A DNA stretch of 23,753 nucleotides from a virus, in the IMG/VR virus record IMGVR_UViG_3300031587_000169, positions 1 through 23,753 of that record; one strand, written 5' to 3'. The position numbers were made by a program, and so were the translations under genes. The notes below the pieces were generated by a model. The model had not been told where the DNA came from. It ran no database searches and was given only the letters and a program-made list of their open reading frames with translations. Positions 7,424 to 15,021 of this stretch are shown here, piece after piece (position 1 is the first letter of the stretch; the number at the start of each line of letters is the position of its first letter).

Positions 7424-8590
7424 ATGACGCAACAAACAAAACTCCTCAAGCTGCGAGGTTCCATTCATGATGCGCAATATCTCTTTGCTGGGATTAGAGC
7501 AATTTTATTGCTGAAAGATCCTTCAGAAAAAGGAGAAGTAATAGCTGGTGTTAGAAAAGAGATTTCTGATTACAACCGAGAATTTGCAGAGAAGTATAAC
7601 CTGGGCAAGCCCAGGAGTATTGGGCCCTCACTTGCAAACGACGTTGTTACAATTCTCAAAGCATTAGACATTGTCGAGCTTGAAAAGAAAAAAATCAGAT
7701 TTTCACCACTCGGAGAACATTTGGCGTTTCTTCTGGAAAACTCTCAGACCAAAGGGTTCAGAAATGAGATGACCAAGTTAATGGTCAACAAGTTTTCTCA
7801 ATTGAGTTCATTTTTGACTAGCCTGTATCGGCTGACAATAAATGGAGAACTCGTTTTGCCAAAAGTCACACCTAAGCTTTTAGAAATCAGCAAAGGAGAT
7901 ACGATGACTATGGCTGACCGGATGATAGAGGTCGCGTCAAGAAATTTAACTGAAACACACAAATCAAGATTAAGCTCATTAGACCTCCAGAAGAAACTAC
8001 GCTTGCACATTGAAATGACAAAAGGCAAAAAAATTAAGTCTTTAGAAGTTGCTGCACATCGATATCTGATTTCTAATCTAATGGGTCCTGAAATTGCCAA
8101 CAAGAGGACATATGACATAATTCGCGATCAATGCGTTTCTCTATTCCTAGTTAACTCCGGGTATTTAGAAAAGGAAGACACACATTGCGAAGTGGTTTAT
8201 CTTACCTCATGGCTTTATCCAGATATGATGCCACCTTCGAATATCAATGAGTTCAACGATATTGATCTAGGCGATGGTAGACAAATTCGAATCCATGAGC
8301 CATCGTCGCCTGGCTTTAAAGTAAAATTTTCAGAAACTGTCAGCGAAACCTTCCGAAATCTTCAACCCGAATTCGGATTCGTCAAGATCAGTGACTTAAG
8401 GAATGAGGTCTGCAAGAAGCTCCGGATTTCCGATAGATTTTTTGATTCAGAAATTGTCACACTTCATCAACAGAACCCTCAGAAATTTAGTCTGAGCTAT
8501 TCCTTTGAGAAAGTGACTTCTAAGAAATTGCCAATACTAGTAGGCGATACGCTTAAGACTATTTATAATCTCATAAGAATTGCAGAATAA
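7424..8590 (+). CDS. Winged-helix protein of defence-like cassette
   Basis: A 388-residue protein with GAGGTGA four bases before the ATG. Residues about 12-105 read as a winged helix-turn-helix: helices around HDAQYLFAGIRAILLL and SIGPSLANDVVTILKALDIVE, then the wing KKKIRFSPLGEHLAFLL. A second winged-helix-like unit ends the protein (about 315-360: FVKISDLRNEVCKKLRIS, then LHQQNPQKFSLSYSF). The 200-residue middle is helical and basic (KKLRLHIEMTKGKKIKSLEVAAHR). It is probably the DNA- or partner-recognition subunit for the ATPase and nuclease that follow. There is no membrane segment or enzymatic motif. Composition is more A+T-rich than the flanking virion genes. No specific family is recognised. 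Confidence 0.65.
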   Translation: MTQQTKLLKLRGSIHDAQYLFAGIRAILLLKDPSEKGEVIAGVRKEISDYNREFAEKYNLGKPRSIGPSLANDVVTILKALDIVELEKKKIRFSPLGEHLAFLLENSQTKGFRNEMTKLMVNKFSQLSSFLTSLYRLTINGELVLPKVTPKLLEISKGDTMTMADRMIEVASRNLTETHKSRLSSLDLQKKLRLHIEMTKGKKIKSLEVAAHRYLISNLMGPEIANKRTYDIIRDQCVSLFLVNSGYLEKEDTHCEVVYLTSWLYPDMMPPSNINEFNDIDLGDGRQIRIHEPSSPGFKVKFSETVSETFRNLQPEFGFVKISDLRNEVCKKLRISDRFFDSEIVTLHQQNPQKFSLSYSFEKVTSKKLPILVGDTLKTIYNLIRIAE

Positions 8591-8610
8591 TCTCAATGGA
8601 ATGTGATTAA

Positions 8611-9795
8611 ATGGACTACTCAGATTATTACCTTATTGAAAATCCCTTCCCGGAAGGGGGTGTGCTCCAACCTTATTCATCGAATCCAAAGATCAACGGA
8701 GAAATTTTTTGCGTGGAAGCGAGAAAAGATACGATCAATAAGTTTGAACAGCGTTTTATCGGTGCACCACACTTTTCTGAAAGAAAGAAAGTAGGCTTTT
8801 TGTGGGCCGAAAGTACCATCGACTTTGGTCGTGGGATGGGCAAGACGGCTCTATTAGTCTACTTCAAACACAAAATAAACAAAAATTGGGGGAGAGATTA
8901 CACTCAAACCGACACAAAGAAGTTGTGTGCAATCTACGTCAGCTTTGATCAAGAAATCAAAGACTATCAACTAGAACATATTTGTTTGTTAGCATTAAGA
9001 GCTTGCATAGAAGATAGGGTGTTCCAAGAGATTAGAAAGAACTGCGACTATGACGCTTTGATTAAAAGTGGAGTCCAAGGGGATTTTGCAACACATATCG
9101 CAAACGGCACCGTAAAGGATTATCTCATAAGTCTTTGGCATAAACCCGAATTGACGCTCCCTCGTCTTCCGCGTGATACTTATCTGCTGAACCTAACTGT
9201 TGATTTATTCTTCAATCAGACTGTTAGAGCTCTCAGAGCAGCAGGTTTCATAAACGGTCTACTATTTGTAGATGATATCGAGAATCTTGTTGACCTTCCC
9301 GGTCAAAAGCATAATATTATTTTTGCCAAAAATTTTGGCTCTGGTTTTCTGAGAGGCTCAACGACACAGGCAAGAGAACGATTTTTTTCTGCGATATTTA
9401 CGACACACTTCAACTCAGCTCGAAAACTTACAACTGCATGGCAGGAGGCAGGTCTTTTGTCAGCTTACCCTCTGGAGCCAAAAGGAGAATCGGCTGTAGA
9501 AGTCCCCAAGCCTGACGAATCTGCAAGCCTTGAAATGGTGAAGGCATACATGGACCACTTTCGATTAGAGAACATTCCATCAGGCATTTCTTCCTTTTAT
9601 CCATTTACTGAGGAAGCCATAAAAAAAGCTGTCAATCTAGCAATATATCATCCACGAACGTTTCTGCAGAATTTGAATTTGATCGTAGAGAAAGCATTGG
9701 CAGCAAATCAGAAACTAATTGATGAGAAATTTGTGATGGAAAATTGGATGATCAAACCAAAGACAGCAGAAGTACCAAGAGTTGACCAGATCTAA
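8611..9795 (+). CDS. P-loop (AAA/STAND-like) ATPase of defence-like cassette
   Basis: A 394-residue ATPase, 20 bases after the winged-helix gene. It opens with YYLIENPFPEGG, a start seen in Orc/AAA-type and defence ATPases. Walker A is FGRGMGKT at residues 72-79, with phenylalanine where the first glycine is usual. Walker B is LLFVDD (217-222). A sensor-like segment IFTTHFNSARKL (262-273) follows a TTQARERFF helix. The C-terminal part (about 320-394) is helical, with an AAA-lid-like FYPFTEEAIKKAVNLA followed by HPRTFLQNL, which resembles the PR-FLQ lid signature of such ATPases. It is predicted to couple ATP hydrolysis to DNA loading or nuclease activation. The substrate is unknown. Confidence 0.7.
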   Translation: MDYSDYYLIENPFPEGGVLQPYSSNPKINGEIFCVEARKDTINKFEQRFIGAPHFSERKKVGFLWAESTIDFGRGMGKTALLVYFKHKINKNWGRDYTQTDTKKLCAIYVSFDQEIKDYQLEHICLLALRACIEDRVFQEIRKNCDYDALIKSGVQGDFATHIANGTVKDYLISLWHKPELTLPRLPRDTYLLNLTVDLFFNQTVRALRAAGFINGLLFVDDIENLVDLPGQKHNIIFAKNFGSGFLRGSTTQARERFFSAIFTTHFNSARKLTTAWQEAGLLSAYPLEPKGESAVEVPKPDESASLEMVKAYMDHFRLENIPSGISSFYPFTEEAIKKAVNLAIYHPRTFLQNLNLIVEKALAANQKLIDEKFVMENWMIKPKTAEVPRVDQI

Positions 9796-9818
9796 TTTCA
9801 ATAGTGGGGCTTCATTAG

Positions 9819-10583
9819 GTGGCTTTTGCTCCAAGGCCTTCAAGGATACAAGCAGTAACTATTCAAGCGCACTATTTTGTTAAGAACGTATGGCCTCATA
9901 CGCAACGAACAGACGAACCCGACAGAGGATTTCAACGCGCTTTCGCGGACTATATGACTAGAGGAAACTTGTTCGAAAGTGGAAGCGCATTTTGTCAGCA
10001 CGATTTCGGTAGAGGCCTTGAAACATTGTCTACGGTCCAGCATGAGTTAGACTTCATCGGTTGGACAGAGAACAACGTATGCGTCTTTGAACTGAAGTTG
10101 TACGAAGTAACTGCACTTCCGAAAGACCTTATTCTTGCTTTTTATCATAAAGTACTAGATTTCTATCTAAAGAATATTGAATATTTCAAAAGTCAACGAG
10201 TATTGTTGTTTCTTCCGACAAGGTATGCTCCAATTGATGACGTTATACGGATGATATGCTTTTCCTGTGGCATAGTACTTATTGATACAGAACTATACCC
10301 CTCAAGGCTTATTGAATACTATGCTTCAGATATGCTTGCGCATCTTGATAGTTTGACATCTGAAAATCATCGTAGGAGATTTGAGAACTTTCTAGACCTA
10401 AGTAGAAAATTTGTCCAAGCCAGTTCCTTTTCTATATCTGATTATTTCACTCTGGATTCAAAGAATCATATAGTTTTCACTCCAATTATCAAATCGCCTA
10501 AATCTCTTGTTAGAAGGCATAGAGTGATCAATGCAAGATTTGGGCACCTGAAAGATCTGTTTCAAAGTCTCCGTCAGAATTGA
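9819..10583 (+). CDS. PD-(D/E)XK-type nuclease of defence-like cassette
   Basis: A 254-residue protein with a GTG start (the next in-frame ATG is at residue 46) and GTGGGG nine bases upstream. The restriction-endonuclease core is visible: D78 in QHELDFIGW, then E91 and K93 in VFELKLYE, spaced as in the D-Xn-ExK active site, followed by the helix AFYHKVLDFYL and the strand QRVLLFLP. This is the layout of nucleases such as Mrr, RecB-like and DUF4143-type effectors. As the third gene of the cassette it is the likely DNA-cleaving effector, probably gated by the ATPase. Its stop lies inside a hairpin. No methylase is present, so self-protection must be indirect. Confidence 0.7.
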   Translation: MAFAPRPSRIQAVTIQAHYFVKNVWPHTQRTDEPDRGFQRAFADYMTRGNLFESGSAFCQHDFGRGLETLSTVQHELDFIGWTENNVCVFELKLYEVTALPKDLILAFYHKVLDFYLKNIEYFKSQRVLLFLPTRYAPIDDVIRMICFSCGIVLIDTELYPSRLIEYYASDMLAHLDSLTSENHRRRFENFLDLSRKFVQASSFSISDYFTLDSKNHIVFTPIIKSPKSLVRRHRVINARFGHLKDLFQSLRQN

Positions 10584-10600
10584 CGGAAAGAACCGTTAAT
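10570..10600 (+). terminator. Alternative hairpins closing the cassette
   Basis: TCCGTCA-GAAT-TGACGGA (10570-10587) is a perfect 7-bp stem over the nuclease stop codon. The same 3' arm can instead pair in ATTGACGG-AAAGAA-CCGTTAAT (10579-10600, 8 pairs with one G-U). T-rich sequence follows. This is a likely termination or RNA-processing signal. Confidence 0.45.
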
Positions 10601-10642
10601 TACATATATTTCATCCATTTTGTCACATCTTATCCGATTCGG

Positions 10643-10650
10643 TTTAAATA
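10643..10650 (+). promoter_or_regulatory. TATA-like box restarting the virion operon
   Basis: TTTAAATA lies about 46 bases before the chosen TTG start at 10689. Archaeal spacing would place transcription start near 10672, leaving a short leader. It follows the cassette terminator, so it could restore expression of the neck genes downstream of the inserted unit. A second AT-rich stretch (10602-10609, around CATATAT) is also possible. Confidence 0.35.
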
Positions 10651-10688
10651 ATGCCCATTTTTCATTATCCGTCTTAGAGCGTGGCTCT

Positions 10689-11042
10689 TTGGCTACTGTT
10701 TCAGCTGACGACATTCGTGATGTGATTAACATTTCTTCAGCTGAGATCCCAGACGCTAAGGTTTTAAAGATGGTGAAGCGTGCCGAGGTTACGCTTGAGC
10801 TTGAAACAAGCAGAGAAATTGATTATAGTAACTGCACAGACTCTGAGAAGGAGTTTATCACGGTTCTTGCTGCAATTTACGCTATCTGCTATCTCACCGG
10901 CGGTTCTGCTGTTGGCTTAAGTTTCTCTGTTGGAGACCAGAACGTAAGCGTTCTGGGTAAGGCTCCGCCTCTTGATGTTTTGCAGGATGAGTTGAACCGC
11001 ATGCTGGACAAGATGCGAGGAACCACGATGAGGAGAATATAG
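10689..11042 (+). CDS. Head completion/adaptor protein, gp6-like
   Basis: A 117-residue protein. VSADDIRDVINISSAEIPDAKVLKMVKRAEVTLELE is split as the classic start of HK97 gp6/SPP1 gp15-type adaptors: a first helix with 'IPDxxV', then a long acidic helix and a CYLTGG turn. The frame is open upstream to a TTG at 10620, but the extra 23 residues look unnatural and overlap the proposed promoter, so the TTG at 10689 is chosen; the ribosome site is weak either way. It would sit between portal and stopper. It ends one base before the next ATG, with GAGGAG in its last codons. Confidence 0.7.
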   Translation: MATVSADDIRDVINISSAEIPDAKVLKMVKRAEVTLELETSREIDYSNCTDSEKEFITVLAAIYAICYLTGGSAVGLSFSVGDQNVSVLGKAPPLDVLQDELNRMLDKMRGTTMRRI

Positions 11043-11043
11043 C

Positions 11044-12459
11044 ATGAAGGTTCCTGACGCATATTACCAGTTCATCATTGACTATGCCCCATACGTTTAC
11101 GTCATTCCACCCAACACTCCAGACCCTGCATGGGGCAGAGCCGCTTTCGCCGCAGCTTTCGCAATCGATTTTCTCTATCAAGCCTACTATGACTCTGAAT
11201 TTGCCAGCAAACAAGCGGAAATCTACAACAAGATTGTCAGTCTAGCTGACTGGATTTTAACCCAACAAAACACTGATCCAGCAAAGAAGGCTTATGGTGG
11301 ATTCAAATCAAACGAAACAAGCACCTACTACTACAGCGTCGATGCAGCCAGAGTTATTCCAAGTCTAATCAGAGCATACAAGCTAACGGGCACAGTTGGA
11401 TATCTCAACGCTGCTAAGCTGTCAGGAGCCACTTTCCTCTACAACATGCAGCATCCGCCCACACCCACAATTCACGACAAATACTACGGCGGTTTCGCTA
11501 GGGCAGTCACAGACACGGACACTTGGCTGCCAGAAATGGACATTGAAAACCTCTACGCACTCATCGGACTCCAGATGCTAGCTGCAGAGGACCCTGTAAA
11601 CACCACTTTATACAACACAATGATGGCAGAAGCGGTTAGTTTCTTGTGTGAAGGCTTTGAGAACCTCTGGCTCGAATACAGACCTCCACCAACTTACGAC
11701 GGGTCATGGCATAGAGTTGGCTTGACTGAGAACGAGATTTACGATGACCCGTTCGCCTACGCTTTGCTGGGGCTCTACGATTATGAAAGCTGGAGCCTAA
11801 CCGTCGAAAAAGTCTACAACTTCATCAACACCATAAGAGCCAGCGCACAGTACCCAGCCTACAACCCAGCCATCTGCTGGGGAGGCTACATTGATATCGT
11901 AAGTCGTTTTCCAGTCTGTGATTACTACGACGCTGTGACTGCTGGAATACTCTGTCAGATTCGGAGAAGCCATGATAAGTCAAGCCTCGAATTCAGCATG
12001 AAAATCATCGACAAGCATCAGAACGAGTTTATGTTCTGGGGCGTCAAGCACAGCGACTACAGCTATGTTGAAAACAAGCAAGCTATGGCAACAGTCGCTT
12101 GGCTTTCTCTGCTCTACCTAAACTACGAGGAACCCATAACCCGCTTTACACAGATTTTGCGTTCTAAAGGCGAAAACATCACTCTGTATCCAGTGCGTGA
12201 AACTACTGAAACAGTCTTATATGGCGAAGGCATCGACATCAAAGCCATAGTTTCTCCAGCCAGAGCCGACCAAATCCTCATCGAACCCGGCTACATAATC
12301 AACGACTACCTAACAATCCACGTTTTCGCTCCAATAAGACACCACGACAAGATACGCCGCAAAGGCGTCGACTACGAAGTTCTCGAAATTCAAGAATTCG
12401 ACTTCCAAAACGAAACCGCCTATCGCCGAGCAGTTTGCAGGAGGCTTCTGGGACAATGA
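11044..12459 (+). CDS. Alpha/alpha-toroid domain fused to head-tail stopper
   Basis: A 471-residue protein with GGAG eight bases before the ATG. Residues 1-364 are a series of helix pairs like a six-hairpin (alpha/alpha) toroid: FAAAFAIDFLYQAYY, ADWILTQQNT, DAARVIPSLIRAYKLTG, ENLYALIGLQMLAAED, DPFAYALLGLYDYESW, AMATVAWLSLLYLNY. The recurrent GGF/GGY turns (YGGFKS, YYGGFAR, WGGYID) and aromatic-rich loops are seen in glycosidase, lyase and epimerase toroids. Residues 365-471 match a head-closure (stopper) protein, with 'GEGIDIKAIVSP', IIND, HHDKIRRKGVDYEVLEI and a terminal RRAVCRRL helix. The catalytic pair cannot be assigned, so enzyme versus binding role is open. Confidence 0.7.
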   Translation: MKVPDAYYQFIIDYAPYVYVIPPNTPDPAWGRAAFAAAFAIDFLYQAYYDSEFASKQAEIYNKIVSLADWILTQQNTDPAKKAYGGFKSNETSTYYYSVDAARVIPSLIRAYKLTGTVGYLNAAKLSGATFLYNMQHPPTPTIHDKYYGGFARAVTDTDTWLPEMDIENLYALIGLQMLAAEDPVNTTLYNTMMAEAVSFLCEGFENLWLEYRPPPTYDGSWHRVGLTENEIYDDPFAYALLGLYDYESWSLTVEKVYNFINTIRASAQYPAYNPAICWGGYIDIVSRFPVCDYYDAVTAGILCQIRRSHDKSSLEFSMKIIDKHQNEFMFWGVKHSDYSYVENKQAMATVAWLSLLYLNYEEPITRFTQILRSKGENITLYPVRETTETVLYGEGIDIKAIVSPARADQILIEPGYIINDYLTIHVFAPIRHHDKIRRKGVDYEVLEIQEFDFQNETAYRRAVCRRLLGQ

Positions 12460-13463
12460 CTGAAGTAGAAGACCCTGTTGTCACGCTTGTGCGGTTGCTC
12501 AAAACGAACATGCGAGTCGTAAACGACGACGGCAGCTTAGCCAACATTCATGTCAGCCGAGAATGGTACGACAGAGAACTACTCAAAAACTACGACGGAC
12601 AAGTCACTGTAGGTCTACGTCAGCCAAGCCCAGTCAAGCCTCTCAATCTTGACCATTCACTTTCTCAGCGCATTCTGAACTTCAAGGTTGACTGCTGGGT
12701 CGTCGATAAGGCGCAGGTTAACGGAAACAGATTGCGGTCGAAACTCCGAGAGGAAATCCTCCGCATCATCCGAGAGAAACGGTTCAAACCCAACGAGACA
12801 CTGTACGATTTCGTGGGTGGAAGCCGAACCGCAGGCTCTCATAAAGCATACAGCGCTGAATCATCCACAGAGCTAGAGCCTCAAGACCTAAACTGGACAG
12901 AGCTCACAGACGCAGATTACCAGAAGATTTGGTACAGCGACGATGTCCGTGTTGCCAAAACCACTGAACAAGATGGATACTATCCGATGCTTCTTTTCCG
13001 ATTCAAATTTGACGTGTCCAAAGGCGACCCGAACGTCAGTGCTGTGAAAAAGATTGTTCTGAGTTTTGAGGGTTACAGCTGGAACTTGGCTGGTGTAGGC
13101 GTAACAATCAAGGTTTGGAATCGTCTAACGAGCACATGGGATAACGCTCAAAGCGGCACAGGGTCCAGCGATGAGACAATTATCATTACCTTGACTTCTA
13201 ACCTAACAAATTACGTTAATGTAGATTCAACCACGGGCATAGGCTACTTGTATCTTTTAGCAAGAACCACAAATCCGAAGAGCACTCCAAGCCCGGTTGA
13301 TATCTACTGCGACTATGTTAAATGCGTCTTGACCGTGGAAGGGTTAACCCACGTAAAATTTGGCAGTTACAACGATGCTGACGAAACTTCTGTCAAGCCG
13401 TTTTTGTGGCATTCTGAATTCGTGGTCATAGGTTGGATGTTTGAAAATGTTCAGGCAACATAA
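12456..13463 (+). CDS. Tail terminator-like protein with inserted beta-sandwich
   Basis: A 335-residue protein starting at the ATG of an ATGA overlap with the stopper; GGAGG is about ten bases upstream. Residues 1-120 resemble a tail terminator/neck subunit: DPVVTLVRLLKTNM, then KVDCWVVD and the helix NGNRLRSKLREEILRIIRE. The final strand, WHSEFVVIGWMFE (318-330), would complete that fold. Between them, about 150-296, is an independent beta-rich unit (MLLFRFKFDVS, VKKIVLSFEGYSW, VGVTIKVWNRLTSTW, GYLYLLARTT, VDIYCDYVKCVLTVEG) with the look of a jelly-roll, carbohydrate-binding-type domain. It probably caps the tail tube and displays the extra domain at the neck. Confidence 0.6.
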   Translation: MTEVEDPVVTLVRLLKTNMRVVNDDGSLANIHVSREWYDRELLKNYDGQVTVGLRQPSPVKPLNLDHSLSQRILNFKVDCWVVDKAQVNGNRLRSKLREEILRIIREKRFKPNETLYDFVGGSRTAGSHKAYSAESSTELEPQDLNWTELTDADYQKIWYSDDVRVAKTTEQDGYYPMLLFRFKFDVSKGDPNVSAVKKIVLSFEGYSWNLAGVGVTIKVWNRLTSTWDNAQSGTGSSDETIIITLTSNLTNYVNVDSTTGIGYLYLLARTTNPKSTPSPVDIYCDYVKCVLTVEGLTHVKFGSYNDADETSVKPFLWHSEFVVIGWMFENVQAT

Positions 13464-13477
13464 GGAGAGAGTAAGCC

Positions 13478-14323
13478 ATGGCGTATGGAGCGCATGAAGC
13501 CAAAGTCTACTACGTACAAGAAACCAACTACGGAGAAACACCAAGCCCAAACCCCAGCATGCTCGGGTTAAAAACAGCCTTCGACATCGAACATAACATC
13601 GACCCATGTCTGCTTAAGCTGCGGGGTATCGGCAGCCGAGACCTAGACACAATCAAGAAAGGCTTGCGCAAGCCCACACTGAAATTCGGCTATCTTATTC
13701 CCAGCAGTGCACCCATCAGTTTTCTGCAGCATGCGGTAACTCTCAACAGCTTGAGCATTGAAATAATCTATGAGCAGGCTTCAATCATCGACTTGCTTTT
13801 CAAAGGCATGGAAATCGACAAGGTAACCGTGCAACTGACAGACATTGATAGCGAAAACGCCGTCGTAACAGTTCCCAATGTCGAGTTAATGGGTCAAAAC
13901 GTGGTTGTCGCCACAGCTAAGAACAGCACAAACTACGCCGATTACACAGGCGCTGTAGCCTACAATGAAAGCTACATCAAAAAAGGCACAACCACACTTG
14001 ACAGAGTAACAGATTGGAGCTGGACAATTGAGAACCACCTGAAGCGTGTTCCCGTTATCCGCAGCACAAGCGGAGAGCTTCTCAAATATCTCCAGCCCAG
14101 GCACCGCGACCTTCATGGCGAACTGACCTTCGAGTTTGAGTCCAAAGAAGAACATGACGAAGCCTTAGCTGACACAGAATTCAACCTAGAATTCGGGCTG
14201 GGTGGCTCAAACAAAGCTGTCTTCAGCAACTGCAAGTGGGAAGGCGTCAAAAACGTAGCTCGCATCGAAGACTTGGTGGCCGTGAAGGCGCCCTTCGTAG
14301 CCAAAACCGTTGCCATAAGCTAG
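13478..14323 (+). CDS. Major tail tube protein
   Basis: A 281-residue protein with GGAGAGAG upstream of the ATG. It begins AYGAHEAKVYYVQETNYGETP and has the alternating polar/hydrophobic strands of tail tubes: DIEHNIDPCLLKLRGIGSRD, LKFGYLIPSS, IEIIYEQ, KVTVQLTDID, DWSWTIENHLKRV, GELTFEFESKEEHD and VFSNCKWEGV. It is predicted to stack as hexamers forming the tail lumen. It lies between the terminator-like gene and the chaperone cluster, as expected. The next gene's strong ribosome site (AGGAGGTGA) starts within two bases of its stop, indicating coupled expression. Confidence 0.75.
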   Translation: MAYGAHEAKVYYVQETNYGETPSPNPSMLGLKTAFDIEHNIDPCLLKLRGIGSRDLDTIKKGLRKPTLKFGYLIPSSAPISFLQHAVTLNSLSIEIIYEQASIIDLLFKGMEIDKVTVQLTDIDSENAVVTVPNVELMGQNVVVATAKNSTNYADYTGAVAYNESYIKKGTTTLDRVTDWSWTIENHLKRVPVIRSTSGELLKYLQPRHRDLHGELTFEFESKEEHDEALADTEFNLEFGLGGSNKAVFSNCKWEGVKNVARIEDLVAVKAPFVAKTVAIS

Positions 14324-14335
14324 GAGGTGATTAAG

Positions 14336-14773
14336 CTGAGAAAAGAATTCGTCTTGGCTGTTTGTGTTCTTGCTTTCCTGCTCGGTGTTGCCTCAACAGT
14401 GGCTGTTATGCAGTGGACACAGCGCATTCCAAGTTCAGCTAGAGTGAAAGCTGTAGGCGTGGGAATCTACAAGGACATAAACTTCACAGTCTCGGTGACT
14501 CAGATCGACTGGGGCATCGTTGAACCCGGAGAAACTAAGAATTACTCAGCCTACATCGTGAACAAAAGCAACGTTCCTATCACCTTGAATATGACAACCG
14601 AAGACTGGGCTCCAGCAAACGCTTCAAACTTCATAACAATGACTTGGAATTACAATGGAGCTGCGATTCCAGTTGGCGGCTATGCTCTCGTAACGTTTGT
14701 TCTCAGCATAGACCCTGCAACGTCAGGAATCGACGCGTTCAGTTTCACAATCGTGGTTGTCGGAAGCGGATAG
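14336..14773 (+). CDS. Membrane-anchored or secreted beta-sandwich protein with N-glycosylation sequons
   Basis: A 145-residue protein whose likely start is CTG at 14336, five bases after a perfect AGGAGGTGA. The in-frame GTG at 14327 lies inside that ribosome site and would add only three residues. A basic start (LRKEF) and hydrophobic VLAVCVLAFLLGVASTVAV form a signal anchor. The rest is an Ig/camelysin-like beta domain (FTVSVTQIDWGIVEPGE, YIVNKSNVPITL, YALVTFVLSIDP). Five N-x-S/T sequons occur (NFT, NYS, NKS, NMT, NAS), many for this length. It sits between tail tube and chaperone genes, an odd place for an exported protein. Possible roles: tail decoration inserted via the membrane, or a host-surface or exclusion protein. 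Confidence 0.65.
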   Translation: MRKEFVLAVCVLAFLLGVASTVAVMQWTQRIPSSARVKAVGVGIYKDINFTVSVTQIDWGIVEPGETKNYSAYIVNKSNVPITLNMTTEDWAPANASNFITMTWNYNGAAIPVGGYALVTFVLSIDPATSGIDAFSFTIVVVGSG

Positions 14774-14774
14774 C

Positions 14775-14981
14775 ATGGCTGTTGAGGTTGAGGTCTTGGA
14801 AGGTTTCGGTCGAGAAGCCCAGCTGCGGAGAAAATGGATGCGAATGTGGGAAACTCTTGGCGAACGCATTCTCAAAATGCCAAAATGGATGCAGGACATC
14901 GTGCTTGAAGACATCAACACAGCAATCAAAAATCGAATAGCCATCATGGAGATGATACAAAACGCGAAAAGAACTACTTGA
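14775..14981 (+). CDS. Small helical protein before the tail chaperone
   Basis: A 68-residue protein starting at ATG one base after the previous stop (TAGCATG). It is acidic at the N-terminus (VEVEVLEG), then helical and basic (REAQLRRKWMRMW), then WMQDIVLEDINTAIKNRIAIMEMI. It ends in a TGA at 14979. The next frame (+1) continues with ELLELDNRFGEEF before any start codon, so this protein may be the N-terminal part of the chaperone, joined by a +1 shift or interrupted by a one-base indel. Standing alone it is an unknown small tail-assembly protein. Confidence 0.55.
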   Translation: MAVEVEVLEGFGREAQLRRKWMRMWETLGERILKMPKWMQDIVLEDINTAIKNRIAIMEMIQNAKRTT

Positions 14982-15021
14982 GTTAGACAACCGCTTCGGC
15001 GAGGAATTCGCAGGCCATTAC

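Noticed and set aside
7328-10688. Search by eye for direct repeats flanking the cassette as a sign of transposition
   Set aside because: No convincing duplicated flanks or terminal inverted repeats were found between the 7330 and 10590-10640 regions, and no transposase or recombinase is present.
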